Source: JAEUIE01 sp047602475
GTDB taxonomy: Bacteria > Planctomycetota > Planctomycetia > Gemmatales > HRBIN36
Direction: 5' to 3'
DNA: 64,000 bases
Assembly: GCA_047602475.1 (NCBI GenBank)
Contig: JASGHE010000002.1
Coordinates: 248,001-312,000 of the forward strand
Each line of letters starts with the position of its first letter. The first letter of the stretch is position 1. The position numbers were made by a program, and so were the translations under genes. Positions 9,518 to 18,755 of this stretch are shown here, one piece after another. Below the pieces are notes generated by a model. It worked only from the letters and a program-made list of their open reading frames with translations, was not told the origin of the DNA and made no database searches.

Positions 9518-10993
9518 ATGATCATCGTTCCCGGTCTGGCTGGAAAAGACCTTTGCGACAAGAGCCTTGGCTGGAGTCGCCGTGATATTCTGCGGGTGGG
9601 TGGTTCGGGCCTTCTGGGCATCAGCCTGGGTACGCTGTTCAAGCTGCAATCGGCTGCCGCCGCTGAGACCAAAACGCCTGCTGCTGCCAAGGGGTTCGGC
9701 AAGGCCAAAAGCGTGATCATGGTCTACCTTCAGGGTGGCCCCAGTCACCTGGACTTGTGGGACCCCAAGGAGAACGTGCCGGACAACGTCCGCAGCGCAT
9801 TCTCCAACATCAAGACTAAGATTCCCGGCGTTCACTTCACAGAAGTGCTGCCCGAACTGGCCAAGGTGAACGACAAGTTCACGATGATCCGTTCGATGAG
9901 CTACACGCCCAATGGCCTCTTCAATCACACTGCCGCGATTTACCAGTTGATGACCGGCTACACTACCGACAAGGTCAGCCCCAGCGGCCAGCTCGAACCG
10001 CCCGATCCGAAGGACTTCCCGAACTTCGGCTCGAACATCGCCCGGCTCAAGCCGCCCGAAACGCCGATGCTGCCGTTCGTCATGCTGCCTCGGCCGCTTC
10101 AGGAATCGAACGTCGTGGGCAAGGGTGGCACAGCCGGCTTCCTGGGCCGAGCGTACGATCCCTACACGCTTTACCCCGATGGCGACGACCTCGATATGAG
10201 CAAGATGGAACGCATTCGGGTCGATGATCTCAAGCTGCGTCCTGAAGTCTTCGCCTCCCGCCTCCAGCGCCGGGCCAAGCTGCGTGATGTCATCAATGCC
10301 GGCATGCCTGAAGTCGACAAGGCTGTGTCGGAATACAACCTCGGGCCGTATTACGAGAAGGCTCTCAGCCTGGTGCTCTCCGGCAGAGCCCGTGAAGCGT
10401 TCGACCTCAGCAGCGAACCTGCCAAGCTGCGCGACAGCTATGGCCGCAACACGTTCGGCCAGAGCCTGCTGCTCGCCCGCCGTCTCGTCGAAGCGGGAAC
10501 CCGTGTCGTCGAGGTCATCTGGCCCAAGGTCGCCAACTCCGACAACCACTCGTGGGATCACCACGTTGAACTGACCAAGCGTATGAAGAACCAGTCAGCT
10601 CCCATGCTGGACGCCGGTCTGGCGGGGCTGTTTACCGATCTTGATCAGCGCGGCATGATGGACGATACCCTCGTGGTCGTCATCGGCGAGTTTGGCCGAA
10701 GCCCGCAAAAGGGTGTCAGCACCTCCGGCAACGGCAACAGTGCCGACGGGCGCGATCACTGGCCGTACTGTTACACCGCCATCGTCGGCGGAGCGGGCAT
10801 CAAGCGTGGCATGGTGCATGGCGAATCGGACAAGACCGCCAGCAGTCCGAAGAAGGACCCCGTTCACCCGATTGAGATTCTGGCCACCATCTACCATGCA
10901 TTCGGCATCGATCCGCACACGATGGTAATGAACCACCTCAATCAGCCACGGGAACTGGTGCAAGCCCAGCCGGCTTCGGCGTTGTTTGCCTAA
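9518..10993 (+). CDS. DUF1501 protein (sulfatase/phosphatase-like fold) with Tat-type signal
   Basis: A 491-aa DUF1501 protein. The N-terminus reads SRRDILRVGGSGLLGISLG, a twin-arginine-like signal, so export folded by the Tat system is likely; tatC lies at 49720-50808. Family landmarks are YLQGGPSHLDLWDPK, FTMIRSMSY, GRNTFGQSLLLARRLVEAG, WDHHVELTKRMK, DQRGMMDDTLVVVIGEFGR and ADGRDHWPYCY, with HPIEILATIYHAFGID near the end. The family is related to alkaline phosphatase/sulfatase folds, but its activity has not been shown. It follows the DUF1549/1553 fusion, as is usual for the pair. A strong hairpin at 11018-11052 ends the unit. Confidence 0.93.
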   Translation: MIIVPGLAGKDLCDKSLGWSRRDILRVGGSGLLGISLGTLFKLQSAAAAETKTPAAAKGFGKAKSVIMVYLQGGPSHLDLWDPKENVPDNVRSAFSNIKTKIPGVHFTEVLPELAKVNDKFTMIRSMSYTPNGLFNHTAAIYQLMTGYTTDKVSPSGQLEPPDPKDFPNFGSNIARLKPPETPMLPFVMLPRPLQESNVVGKGGTAGFLGRAYDPYTLYPDGDDLDMSKMERIRVDDLKLRPEVFASRLQRRAKLRDVINAGMPEVDKAVSEYNLGPYYEKALSLVLSGRAREAFDLSSEPAKLRDSYGRNTFGQSLLLARRLVEAGTRVVEVIWPKVANSDNHSWDHHVELTKRMKNQSAPMLDAGLAGLFTDLDQRGMMDDTLVVVIGEFGRSPQKGVSTSGNGNSADGRDHWPYCYTAIVGGAGIKRGMVHGESDKTASSPKKDPVHPIEILATIYHAFGIDPHTMVMNHLNQPRELVQAQPASALFA

Positions 10994-11017
10994 TCGTTGG
11001 CAAATGCAGGAGAAAAG

Positions 11018-11052
11018 AAGCGGGGAATGATGAACCTCATCGTTCCCCGCTT
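11018..11052 (+). terminator. Stem-loop after the DUF1501 gene
   Basis: AAGCGGGGAATGATGA (11018-11033) pairs with TCATCGTTCCCCGCTT (11037-11052) with one G-T wobble and a 3-nt loop. The following bases (CACTTCGTCTTG) are only weakly T-rich. It starts 24 bp after the DUF1501 stop, which fits a transcript end. Confidence 0.65.
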
Positions 11053-11095
11053 CACTTCGTCTTGTATCGTTGCCGGTATCAGTTACAATTCTCAC

Positions 11096-11536
11096 ATGCC
11101 TCGTCTTCTCGTCGGCTCCGTGCTTGTTCTGCTCCAGGTGATCATTGTCACCCTGGGACAGGGTGCGCTCACGCTCTGTGTGCGGCACGACGGCACTCAG
11201 GCTCTGGAATGGACTGCGGCTAACGAATGCCAGTCGCAGAAGTCGGCCAGCCATGCGACCTGTGAGCATGAGAAGTGTTGCGATGAGGATGTAGCTGACG
11301 AGATAGCCTTCCGCTGCGATCCCTGCACCGATTATGTGCTGGTGGCCGACCAGATCGTAGTAGTAGATGGAAAGAACGCTCTAGTGAATGAGGGTTCCAG
11401 TGAACTGTGCTGGTACCTGCCAAACGTCGTAGATGGTTATTTGTCGCACCTCACTTCGATGATGGCCCACCCGCCGCCCTCGCCGCTCGTAGAGAGCCTG
11501 GCTGATCTGGGGGCCTCCGTTGTTCTGCGCTGTTAG
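11096..11536 (+). CDS. Cys-rich exported small protein at the head of the metal-efflux operon
   Basis: About 146 aa starting at the ATG at 11096 (MPRLLVGSVLVLLQ), which places a signal-like hydrophobic stretch at residues 3-22. The mature part is cysteine- and acid-rich: LCVRHDG, ANECQ, ATCEHEKCCDEDVADE and CDPCTDYV, at least eight Cys with two adjacent pairs. Such clusters can bind metal ions or form disulfides. Its place 153 bp upstream of an RND adaptor gene suggests a periplasmic metal sensor or chaperone for the efflux system. That role is inference; I do not recognise a named family. An upstream in-frame start at 10997 would run through the terminator hairpin and is less likely. Confidence 0.68.
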   Translation: MPRLLVGSVLVLLQVIIVTLGQGALTLCVRHDGTQALEWTAANECQSQKSASHATCEHEKCCDEDVADEIAFRCDPCTDYVLVADQIVVVDGKNALVNEGSSELCWYLPNVVDGYLSHLTSMMAHPPPSPLVESLADLGASVVLRC

Positions 11537-11567
11537 TTGCTGCGCGCTCATCGTTCAAATATTTAAT

Positions 11568-11658
11568 TGTGCCACACTCCGGAGGGTACTCCCGTCGGCG
11601 TGTGATGGCAAACTATTGAGAACCACACCCCATCGGAGTACCGCTGGAGTGTGGCACA
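11568..11658. repeat. Palindromic element A (cloverleaf-type, REPIN-like)
   Basis: Outer stem TGTGCCACACTCC (11568-11580) with GGAGTGTGGCACA (11646-11658). Lateral mini-hairpins GGAG-GGTA-CTCC and CGG-AGTA-CCG. Inner stem GGCGTGTG with CACACCCC, 7 of 8 paired. The loop contains GGCAAAC. The same layout with different stem sequence recurs at 34034, 59878, 63564 and 63759. It occupies the gap between the Cys-rich gene and the adaptor gene. Confidence 0.85.
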
Positions 11659-11689
11659 GTCTTCATTCCCAGTCATCAAAGTGAACGTC

Positions 11690-13063
11690 ATGTCCTTCAT
11701 TCAACTGCTCAAACGGCTGCTTCCCACTGTCTTGGTCATGGCTCTCATTGCCGGGGGTTATTTCACACGCTCCACCTGGCTGCCGTGGGTGACGACGATC
11801 AAGGCTGGTGATGGTGCTGCATCTCAGCATGAAGCGGCGCCTGTTACCGATAAGGTGCTCCTCTCCGATCAGGCCATCACCAACCTCGGCATCAAGTCGT
11901 CGCCTTTGGTCACCAGCACTTACTGGAAGTCGATCACGGTGCCGGGTATCGTGGTGGATCGACCGGGGCAGAGTGACCGGGGGGTCGTCTCGCCGGTGAT
12001 GGGCGTCATCCAGACGGTGCATCGTTTTCCGGGGGAATCGGTCGCTCCTGGCGAGCCGCTCTTTACCATTCGGGTGCTCAGCGAGACGCTCCACCAGGCG
12101 CAGAGCGAGTTGTTCAAAACGGCTCAGAACATCAAGCTGACGCAGACTCAGAAGGCTCGGCTGTTGCAGGCAGGTAATGCCATCCCGGAATCACGCCTGC
12201 TGGAAATCGATCAACAGCTAGCCCGATTGGAGATCAGCGCCCGGGCGGCCCGTGCGGAACTGGGCACCCGTGGTTTCACGCCGGAGCAGATCGATGGCGT
12301 CACCGAGGGCAAGTTCGTCAAAGAGATGGAGATCGTGGTGCCGCCTTTGAGTACCACCAGCAATGTCCAGGGTGGCCCGCAGAAGTGGTACGAAGTGCAG
12401 GAGCTGAAAGCGGAGCTGGGCCAGCAGGTGCAGGCTGGGCAGACGCTCTGCACTCTGGCTAACCATCGCATCCTGGCTATCGAGGGGCGGGCTTTCCGGG
12501 ATGAAACGCCGTTTCTGGAACGTGCTGTCAAGGAGGATTGGCCCATTGAGGTCGATTTCCAGGAGCCCGACGGCTCAGGCTGGACGCCTAACAAACAGGT
12601 CTTCCACATTCAGCACCTGGCCAACACCATCGACCCGGTCAACCGTACTTTTGCCTTTCGCATCCCGCTGGAGAACGAATCAAAAGTGATCCAGCAAGGC
12701 ACGACCTCGCAGACCTTCTGGCGGTATCGCCCTGGGCAGAAGGTTCGAATTCACGTGCCCATCGAGAAGTGGGACAACGTCTTCGTCCTGCCAAAGGATG
12801 CTATCGCCAGGGACGGACTCGAATCGATCCTGTTCACGCAAAACGTCAATACCTTTATCCGCCGACCGGTGAAGGTGTTGTTGCAGGACCGGCAGACGGT
12901 GGTGATTGCCAACGATGGCACGTTCCCGGCAGGCCTCTTCGTCGCCCAGTCCGGCGCGGCCCAGCTTCAGCGGATGATGAAGTCGCAAACCAGCGGCGCT
13001 CCGCCCGGCTACCACATGCACGCCGATGGCAGCATCCACAAGAATGGCGAGGATGAGAAGTAA
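11690..13063 (+). CDS. RND efflux periplasmic adaptor (membrane fusion protein), heavy-metal type
   Basis: About 457 aa from ATG 11690 (MSFIQLLKRLLPTVLVMAL), which gives one N-terminal membrane anchor; a GTG at 11651 would add 13 residues encoded in the palindromic repeat. The protein shows the adaptor layout: a first lipoyl half (SPVMGVIQTVHRFPGESVAPGEPLFTI, cited in parts), a helical hairpin around residues 140-200 rich in Q/K/L/A, a second lipoyl half (LGQQVQAGQTLCTLANH), then a beta-barrel with HLANTIDPVNRTFAFRIP. The C-terminus has HMHADGSIH, a possible metal-binding His cluster. In Czc/Cus systems the adaptor links the inner-membrane pump to an outer-membrane channel. The pump gene starts one base after this stop codon. 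Confidence 0.9.
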   Translation: MSFIQLLKRLLPTVLVMALIAGGYFTRSTWLPWVTTIKAGDGAASQHEAAPVTDKVLLSDQAITNLGIKSSPLVTSTYWKSITVPGIVVDRPGQSDRGVVSPVMGVIQTVHRFPGESVAPGEPLFTIRVLSETLHQAQSELFKTAQNIKLTQTQKARLLQAGNAIPESRLLEIDQQLARLEISARAARAELGTRGFTPEQIDGVTEGKFVKEMEIVVPPLSTTSNVQGGPQKWYEVQELKAELGQQVQAGQTLCTLANHRILAIEGRAFRDETPFLERAVKEDWPIEVDFQEPDGSGWTPNKQVFHIQHLANTIDPVNRTFAFRIPLENESKVIQQGTTSQTFWRYRPGQKVRIHVPIEKWDNVFVLPKDAIARDGLESILFTQNVNTFIRRPVKVLLQDRQTVVIANDGTFPAGLFVAQSGAAQLQRMMKSQTSGAPPGYHMHADGSIHKNGEDEK

Positions 13064-13064
13064 C

Positions 13065-16000
13065 ATGCTCAATGCCATCATTCGCTTCTCGCTTACCCAC
13101 CGCGGCATCATCCTGGTCGCCAGTCTCGTGGTACTCGTCTATGGCGGCTACCTGACGACGACGATTCCGATCGATGTTTTCCCCGATCTTGATCGACCTC
13201 GGGTCGTACTGCTCACCGAATGCCCGGGCCTCTCGCCGGAGGAAGTCGAAACCCTGGTGACGCAGCCGATGGAGGCATCGCTGCTGGGGGCTACCGGCGT
13301 GGAGGCGGTGCGCAGTCAATCGATTCTGGAGCTTTCGATCATCTATGTCGAGTTCGGGTGGAAGACCGAAGTACGCCATGCCCGGCAGGTCGTCTCCGAA
13401 AGGCTGGCGACGGCGACATTGCCCAACGGTATCCGCCCGCAGATGCTGCCTCCCGCCTCGCTGATGGGCCAAATCCTTCATGTCGGCTTGTCTTGGAAAG
13501 ACGACGCTCCCGCCGATTCACTCAAGACCGATGTGCAGCGCCGCATGGAACTTCGCAGCCTCGCCGATTGGGTCATCCGCCCCAGGCTGCTCAAGCTGCA
13601 TGGTATTGCTGAGGTCATCATCCTCGGCGGCGACAGAAAGCAGTACCAGATCCTCGTCGATCCCGACAAATTGCAGGAGTACAACATCAGCCTGCAAGAT
13701 GTCGAAGCAGCTATCCAGGCGACCAACCTCAATGCCAGCGGCGGCTTCATCGAAGAAGGGCAAACAGAGCGCCCGGTGCGGGTCATCGGCAGACTTGGCC
13801 CCGTGCCACAGGCGGTGATCAACGATTTACTACAGGTGCCCATCAAATCGACGACCGAAAGACCGGTGCTGCTGGGCAACGTCGCCAGCATCGAAGAAGG
13901 CCCGGCACCTAAACGAGGCGATGCCAGCGTCAATGGACAGGCGGGGATCGTCATCACTATCGTGAAACAGCCCCATGCCGACACCCGGCAACTCACTGAT
14001 GAGGTCAAGCGGGCTCTTGCCGATCTACAGCCATCGCTACCGGCGAATGTGGTCATCAACACCAGCTTGTTTCAGCTCAAGAGTTTCATCGACCGGGGCA
14101 TTTACTATGTGGAGGAGGCTCTCGCCATCGGGGCGGGCCTTGTGGTAGTCGTGTTGTTCCTCTTTCTGATGAACCTGCGGACAACTCTTATCACGCTTAC
14201 CGCCATTCCCTTGTCCCTCGTCATGACGACGCTGGCCTTCCGCCTGATCGGCTGGGTCACCGGGACCGAGTTAAGCATCAACGTGATGACGCTGGGCGGC
14301 ATCGCGGTGGCGATGGGTGAACTGGTGGACGATGCCATCGTCGATGTGGAGAACATCTTTCGGCGGCTGCGAGAGAACCATGCAGCAGCGACGCCGTTGC
14401 ATCCGCTCGTGGTTGTCTACCGGGCCAGCAAGGAGATACGCTCGGCCATCGTTTTTGGCACGGCAGTGGTGATCCTCTCCTTCGTGCCGCTCTTTGCCCT
14501 TTCCGGGGTCGAAGGCAGGCTCTTTACCCCGCTGGGTATCGCCTACATCGTGTCGATCCTGGCCTCGCTGTTGGTGTCGATTACCGTTACGCCGGTGTTG
14601 TCTTACTATCTGCTGCCTCAGTCACGTGCTGCTCATGGTAACAAGGATGGTTTGCTGCTTCGTGCTCTTAAGTATGGGGCCGGGTACCTGATTCGTTTCA
14701 GCATGGCCTACGCCGGGGAATTGCTGCTGCTCACATGGGCCATCGTGGTTGTCTGTGCGTATCTGCTCACTCAACTAGGCAGCGACTTTCTTCCCAAGTT
14801 CGATGAGGGGAGCGTGCAGATTAACGTGATCCTGCCGGGTAACTCGTCGCTGAAGGCTTCCAATGAATCGGTAGCGTTGATTGATGCCAAACTCAAGTCA
14901 TTGCAGAAGTCGGCGAGCAATCCGGATGGAGCAATCTTGAGCTTTGCCCGCCGTACCGGGCGTGCTGAACTCGATGAGCACGTGGAGCCGGTGAGCAACA
15001 CCGAATACATGGTGACGATGAACCCGAACGCTCCCATCCAACGGGATGTGTTTCTGCGAAAGCTGCTGAGTGAGTTGCGCCGAGGTGCCTGGCGTTGATA
15101 TCTCGGCTGAACAGCCGATGGGCCACATGATCAGTCATCTGCTGTCAGGAGTCAGCGCGCAGATCGCCATCAAGATCTTCGGCGATGATGTCGACAAGTT
15201 GCGCGAGATAGCTGGGCAGATTCGGGATACGGTGGCCCAGGTGCCGGGCATCACTCCGCCGATTATTGATCCGCAGGAACGGGTGGACGAGCTGCATATC
15301 GTGCTTCGCCCCGCTGACCTGGCCTACTTCGGCCTGAGTCGCCAGTACGTCGCTGATTTCGTGCAGACCGCCATGAAGGGCGAGACAGTCTCGCAGGTGC
15401 TCGAAGGGCAACGGCGGTACAACCTTATCATCAAACTCAAGGAGCCATTCCGCTCCGATGCTTATCGGCTTAAGGAGCTGCGGCTCAATCTGCCGAGCGG
15501 CCATGGGCAGATACGGCTGGGTGAGGTAGCTGACTTCCCTGAATCGGCCAGCGGCCCCAACCAGGTGAACCGAGAGAATGCCCGCCGCAAGCAGGTGGTG
15601 CGCTGTAATGTCTCGGGGAGAGATTTGGGTAGTGCCGTCAATGAGGTCGAGCGACTGGTACGGGAGAAGATCAAGCTTCCCGAAGGGTACTACATCGAGT
15701 TCGGCGGGCAGTTCGAAGCTCAGCGATCAGCCACGCTGCTGATCAGTATTCTTGCTTGCGGTTCGTTGGTTGGCATCAAGCTGGTTCTGCTCATGCTTTT
15801 TCCTTCGAGGCGGATCACCCTTCAAATCTTAAACGCTGTCCCAACGGCCTTCATTGGCGGTGTGCTGGCCTTGGTGATTACCCAACAGACGCTCACTGTT
15901 GCCAGCCTGGTGGGCTTCGTCTCATTGGGGGGAATCGCTGTCCGCAATGGCATCTTGCTCGTTACCCACTACTTCCATCTCATGAAAGAGGAAGGTGAAG

Positions 16001-16308
16001 AGTTCAGCCAGCAGATGATCCTGCGGGGCAGCCTGGAACGGTTGGCCCCGGTGCTGATGACCGCGCTGACAGCCGGCATCGCACTGATTCCGCTCGTCAT
16101 CGGCGGGAAGAAGCCGGGCTTGGAAATCTTGTACCCGGTGGCCACCGTCATACTGGGGGGACTGGTGACCTCGACGTTCTGCGAGTTCCTGCTCCACCCT
16201 GGCCTGTTCTGGAAGTTCAGCGGAAAAGATGCCCAACGGTTGGTGCATCGTGCTTCGGAGGAAGCACTGCTCGAAGAACCTACGGGTTTAACCCGTAGGT
16301 CGGACTGA
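13065..16308 (+). CDS. Heavy-metal-type RND efflux pump (CzcA/CusA-like), one frameshift
   Basis: Inner-membrane proton-driven RND pump of about 1,080 aa. It starts ISFSLTHRGI-like after ATG 13065 and carries DVFPDLDRPRVVLLTECPG, GVEAVRSQSILELSIIYVEF and the TM4 block MGELVDDAIVDVENIFRRL, where acidic residues take the proton-relay place. Two pseudo-symmetric halves, each with a large periplasmic part and about six membrane helices, are visible. The frame breaks at 15076-15083 (TGCGCCGA): the first part ends in ...KLLSEL and the second continues with EVPGVDISAEQPMGHMISH. Removing one C (LREVPGV) or restoring a lost GC pair (LRAEVPGV) rejoins them. The last residues (EEPTGLTRRSD) come from a palindrome at 16278-16300. 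The exported metal is not deducible. No outer-membrane factor gene is adjacent. Confidence 0.9.
16278..16300. repeat. 23-bp palindrome overlapping the 3' end of the RND pump gene
   Basis: ACCTACGGGTT (16278-16288), a single T, then AACCCGTAGGT (16290-16300). It lies just before the TGA at 16306-16308, so the repeat supplies the pump's C-terminal codons. In the transcript it is a hairpin 40 bp before the next start and may also reduce read-through. Confidence 0.75.
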
Positions 16309-16339
16309 TATGTTAACTCTCACACGAAGGAGTCTGTTC

Positions 16340-16870
16340 ATGAAGAAGATAGTTTCTCTGCTGGTTGGTGCGGTGTTGGTAGCAGGCTGTCAGCCGCCTC
16401 CGCCAGTGGCGGCGACCAAGCCGGTCATCAAGAGTACCCAGGCGAATACGCCCGGCAAGCCACACGATCACAGCCATGATGTCGGTCCGCACAAGGGTAC
16501 CATCTTTGACTTTGGCAAGTACCATGCGGAGTTCACCGTCGATCATGCCAAGCAGGAAGTGGTCGTCTATATTCTGGGAGAAGATGCGGATACCCCCGTG
16601 CCAGTCGTGGCCGAAAAGCTCAGCCTGACCATCAAGGAACCGGCGTTTACCGTTGAACTGAAGTCCAACCCCGACGCCAAGGACCCTGCCGGCAAGTCGT
16701 CCCGTTTCAGCGCCAAGCATGAGAAGTTCGGCAAGGAACAGGAGTTCGCCGGCACCGTGGCTGGTGTGGTCGAGGGCAAACCCTCCTCTGGTGACTTCAA
16801 GGAAGAAGATCATGATCACGATCACAAGGATGAAAAGAAGGACGCCAAGAAGGATGAGAAGAAGAAGTAA
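16340..16870 (+). CDS. His-rich lipoprotein linked to metal efflux
   Basis: About 176 aa from ATG 16340, preceded by GAAGGAG. The lipobox is LVAGC (MKKIVSLLVGAVLVAGC), so the mature protein should be membrane-anchored through a lipid-modified Cys. After a Pro-rich linker comes HDHSHDVGPHKGTIFDFG, then a beta-rich domain with YHAEFTVDH and VVVYILGEDADTPVPV, and a C-terminal tail with HDHDHKDEKKD followed by Lys/Asp/Glu repeats. Both His clusters are plausible metal ligands. The gene follows the RND pump by 31 bp, so I infer a periplasmic metal-binding accessory of that pump. No enzymatic motif is visible. Confidence 0.8.
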   Translation: MKKIVSLLVGAVLVAGCQPPPPVAATKPVIKSTQANTPGKPHDHSHDVGPHKGTIFDFGKYHAEFTVDHAKQEVVVYILGEDADTPVPVVAEKLSLTIKEPAFTVELKSNPDAKDPAGKSSRFSAKHEKFGKEQEFAGTVAGVVEGKPSSGDFKEEDHDHDHKDEKKDAKKDEKKK

Positions 16871-16879
16871 TGATCTGTT

Positions 16880-16982
16880 TGCTCCTCCCCTTACCATGGA
16901 GAGGTTGGGTTGGGGGGAGGTTGGGTGGGGTTCTGTTTGACGGGGAACTTACCCCCTCCAACTCCCCCTTGGAAAGGGGGAG
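16880..16982. repeat. C/G-rich palindromic intergenic repeat
   Basis: C/G-rich stretch with a clear hairpin at 16962-16982 (CTCCCCC, TTGGAAA, GGGGGAG) and a looser left half (CTCCCC...GGAGAGG, TTGGGTTGGGG). It fills the space between the lipoprotein stop and the next ATG at 16993. The right arm GGGGGAGAGAG is also the only purine-rich stretch that could act as ribosome binding site for that gene. Confidence 0.6.
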
Positions 16983-16992
16983 AGAGACCGAA

Positions 16993-17994
16993 ATGAACCG
17001 GCGTGACTTCCTGACTGATACCGCCCTCGGGAGCGCTTTGCTGATGAACACCACCATCGCGGCAAAGCCTGCCGAGCCGTTTGCTCAGTATCAGGAGAAA
17101 CGCCGCAAGGAACTCTTGAGCCTCTTGGGCGAACTGCCCTGGCAGCATACGCCCAAGCCGGCCCAGACGATCAAGGTCGAAGAGCACCCCACATTCATGC
17201 TCGAACACCTGGTTCTTGACTTGAACGGTCAGGAACCAGTGCCTGCCTATCTGTTGATCCCCAAGAAGCGAAAAGAGAAGGCTCCGGGGCTGCTCTATCT
17301 CCATGCTCATGGAGGCACTTACCCTGTCGGCAGGCAGGAACTCCTCGACGGCAGAAAAGTGCTGCCCGCCTATGCCAAATCGCTGGCGGACATGGGCATT
17401 GTCACTCTCGCCATCGATAGCTGGTGCTTTGGTGATCGGGCCAGTCAGAACAAGCAGCAGGGCGAATGGGATACGTTCAAGTCGATGCTTTGGCTCGGCC
17501 AGGTGCTGTGGGGCATGATCGTCTTTGACGATATGCGCTCGCTCGATTATCTTGCGAAGCGGCCTGAAGTTGATCCCCACCGCATCGGAGCGTTCGGCCT
17601 CTCCATGGGTTCCACCCGTGCCTGGTGGCTGGCCGCACTCGATCCTCGTGTCAAACTCTGCATCGACCTTTGCTGCTTAACCGACTTCGAGGAACTGATC
17701 AAGACCAAGAATCTCAAGGGGCATGGCATCTACTACTACGTGCCGAAGTTGCTCAAGCATTTCCAGACAGCGCAGATCAATGAACTGATCGTTCCGCGCA
17801 AACACCTCAGCCTCAATGGTCGACTGGATGCGTTGACGCCTCCCAAAGGGGTGGAGAAGATCAGGGATCATCTCCTTCCCCTGTACCGTGAGCATGGCCA
17901 GGAGAAGGACTGCCGCATTGACTTATTCGATTGTGGCCACGAAGAGACGCCGGCCATGCGTACCCTGGTTCACGAGTGGTTGCAGCAACTCTAA
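16993..17994 (+). CDS. Alpha/beta hydrolase (dienelactone hydrolase/acetyl esterase-like) with Tat-like signal
   Basis: About 333 aa. The N-terminus MNRRDFLTDTALGSALLM is a twin-arginine-like signal, which argues for ATG 16993 over the upstream GTG at 16870, whose extension is repeat-encoded. The alpha/beta hydrolase features are an oxyanion-type LYLHAHGGTYPVGR, the nucleophile elbow GAFGLSMGSTRAWW (Ser in GLSMG), an Asp in NGRLDALTPPKG and a His in FDCGHEETP. The order and spacing suit dienelactone hydrolase or acetyl-xylan-esterase-like enzymes acting outside the cytoplasm. The substrate is unknown. It lies directly downstream of the metal-efflux genes, but nothing in the sequence ties it to metals. 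Confidence 0.82.
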   Translation: MNRRDFLTDTALGSALLMNTTIAAKPAEPFAQYQEKRRKELLSLLGELPWQHTPKPAQTIKVEEHPTFMLEHLVLDLNGQEPVPAYLLIPKKRKEKAPGLLYLHAHGGTYPVGRQELLDGRKVLPAYAKSLADMGIVTLAIDSWCFGDRASQNKQQGEWDTFKSMLWLGQVLWGMIVFDDMRSLDYLAKRPEVDPHRIGAFGLSMGSTRAWWLAALDPRVKLCIDLCCLTDFEELIKTKNLKGHGIYYYVPKLLKHFQTAQINELIVPRKHLSLNGRLDALTPPKGVEKIRDHLLPLYREHGQEKDCRIDLFDCGHEETPAMRTLVHEWLQQL

Positions 17995-18009
17995 CTGGAG
18001 TAGCCCACG

Positions 18010-18654
18010 ATGAAGCGTCACAAAGTTGAACGCCAGGATGATGAGGACATCTCTGAGCTTACCCCACCAGCCCCCGAACACTGGAAGACCGCTCTTGTTG
18101 TTGTTGGGACCCTGCTTGGCATCTGTCTGGCCTGGTGGTTGCCCATGATGTTGCCGTTCGTGGTCAGCGAACACACTTCGCTGACGATGGTGACGATTTC
18201 TTACAACGCCGGAGCTTATATCGTCTATCTGCTGGCGGGGGGTGGAATGATCCTGGCTTCGCTGAAGCTGGGGTTCGAGAGGCAGCTCTACCACTGGATC
18301 GTCCTGGGTGGCGGCATCTTCGTCATGCTTTTTGGTATGCTCTATGTATTGATGGAGAAGGTCGAGATTACCCAGCAGGGTTGCTATTCACGTACCTGGT
18401 TCGGCCTGTCGCAGACGACCCTTCAGTTCGCTGACCTGAAAGAGTTCAAGCATATTCAGGAGCCACGGGCGGCAGGGGTCTCTACCAAGGGTCCACGTCC
18501 CAGCCAAATGGTCTATGTCACGAAGAACGGCGACTCAGGCACCTTCCTGGCCAGCTATTATCCCACCGTGTTTTACAACAAAACTTATGGGCAACTGCTG
18601 TTAGCGTGGGCGCTCTTTGGCAAAGGGCTGGGGTTCCCGGTGCAGCCCAGATAA
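18010..18654 (+). CDS. Membrane protein of unknown function
   Basis: 214 aa starting 15 bp after the hydrolase stop. A charged cytoplasmic N-terminus (MKRHKVERQDDEDISEL) precedes three hydrophobic segments at about residues 27-50, 63-83 and 95-115. A soluble tail with EKVEITQQGCYSRTWFGLSQ and a final hydrophobic stretch follow. The layout (helices, then a small beta-rich tail that looks PH-like) is common for planctomycete hypothetical proteins; I recognise no family. Close spacing suggests co-transcription with the hydrolase. Confidence 0.7.
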   Translation: MKRHKVERQDDEDISELTPPAPEHWKTALVVVGTLLGICLAWWLPMMLPFVVSEHTSLTMVTISYNAGAYIVYLLAGGGMILASLKLGFERQLYHWIVLGGGIFVMLFGMLYVLMEKVEITQQGCYSRTWFGLSQTTLQFADLKEFKHIQEPRAAGVSTKGPRPSQMVYVTKNGDSGTFLASYYPTVFYNKTYGQLLLAWALFGKGLGFPVQPR

Positions 18655-18755
18655 CGAGCGAAAGAATCACTTTTGTCAAACAATTGGACTGTGCCACAAA
18701 CGTAAGCTAGGTTACGTCATCGCCTCCGCTCCACCACTTGAGCCAATCCCTGCGC

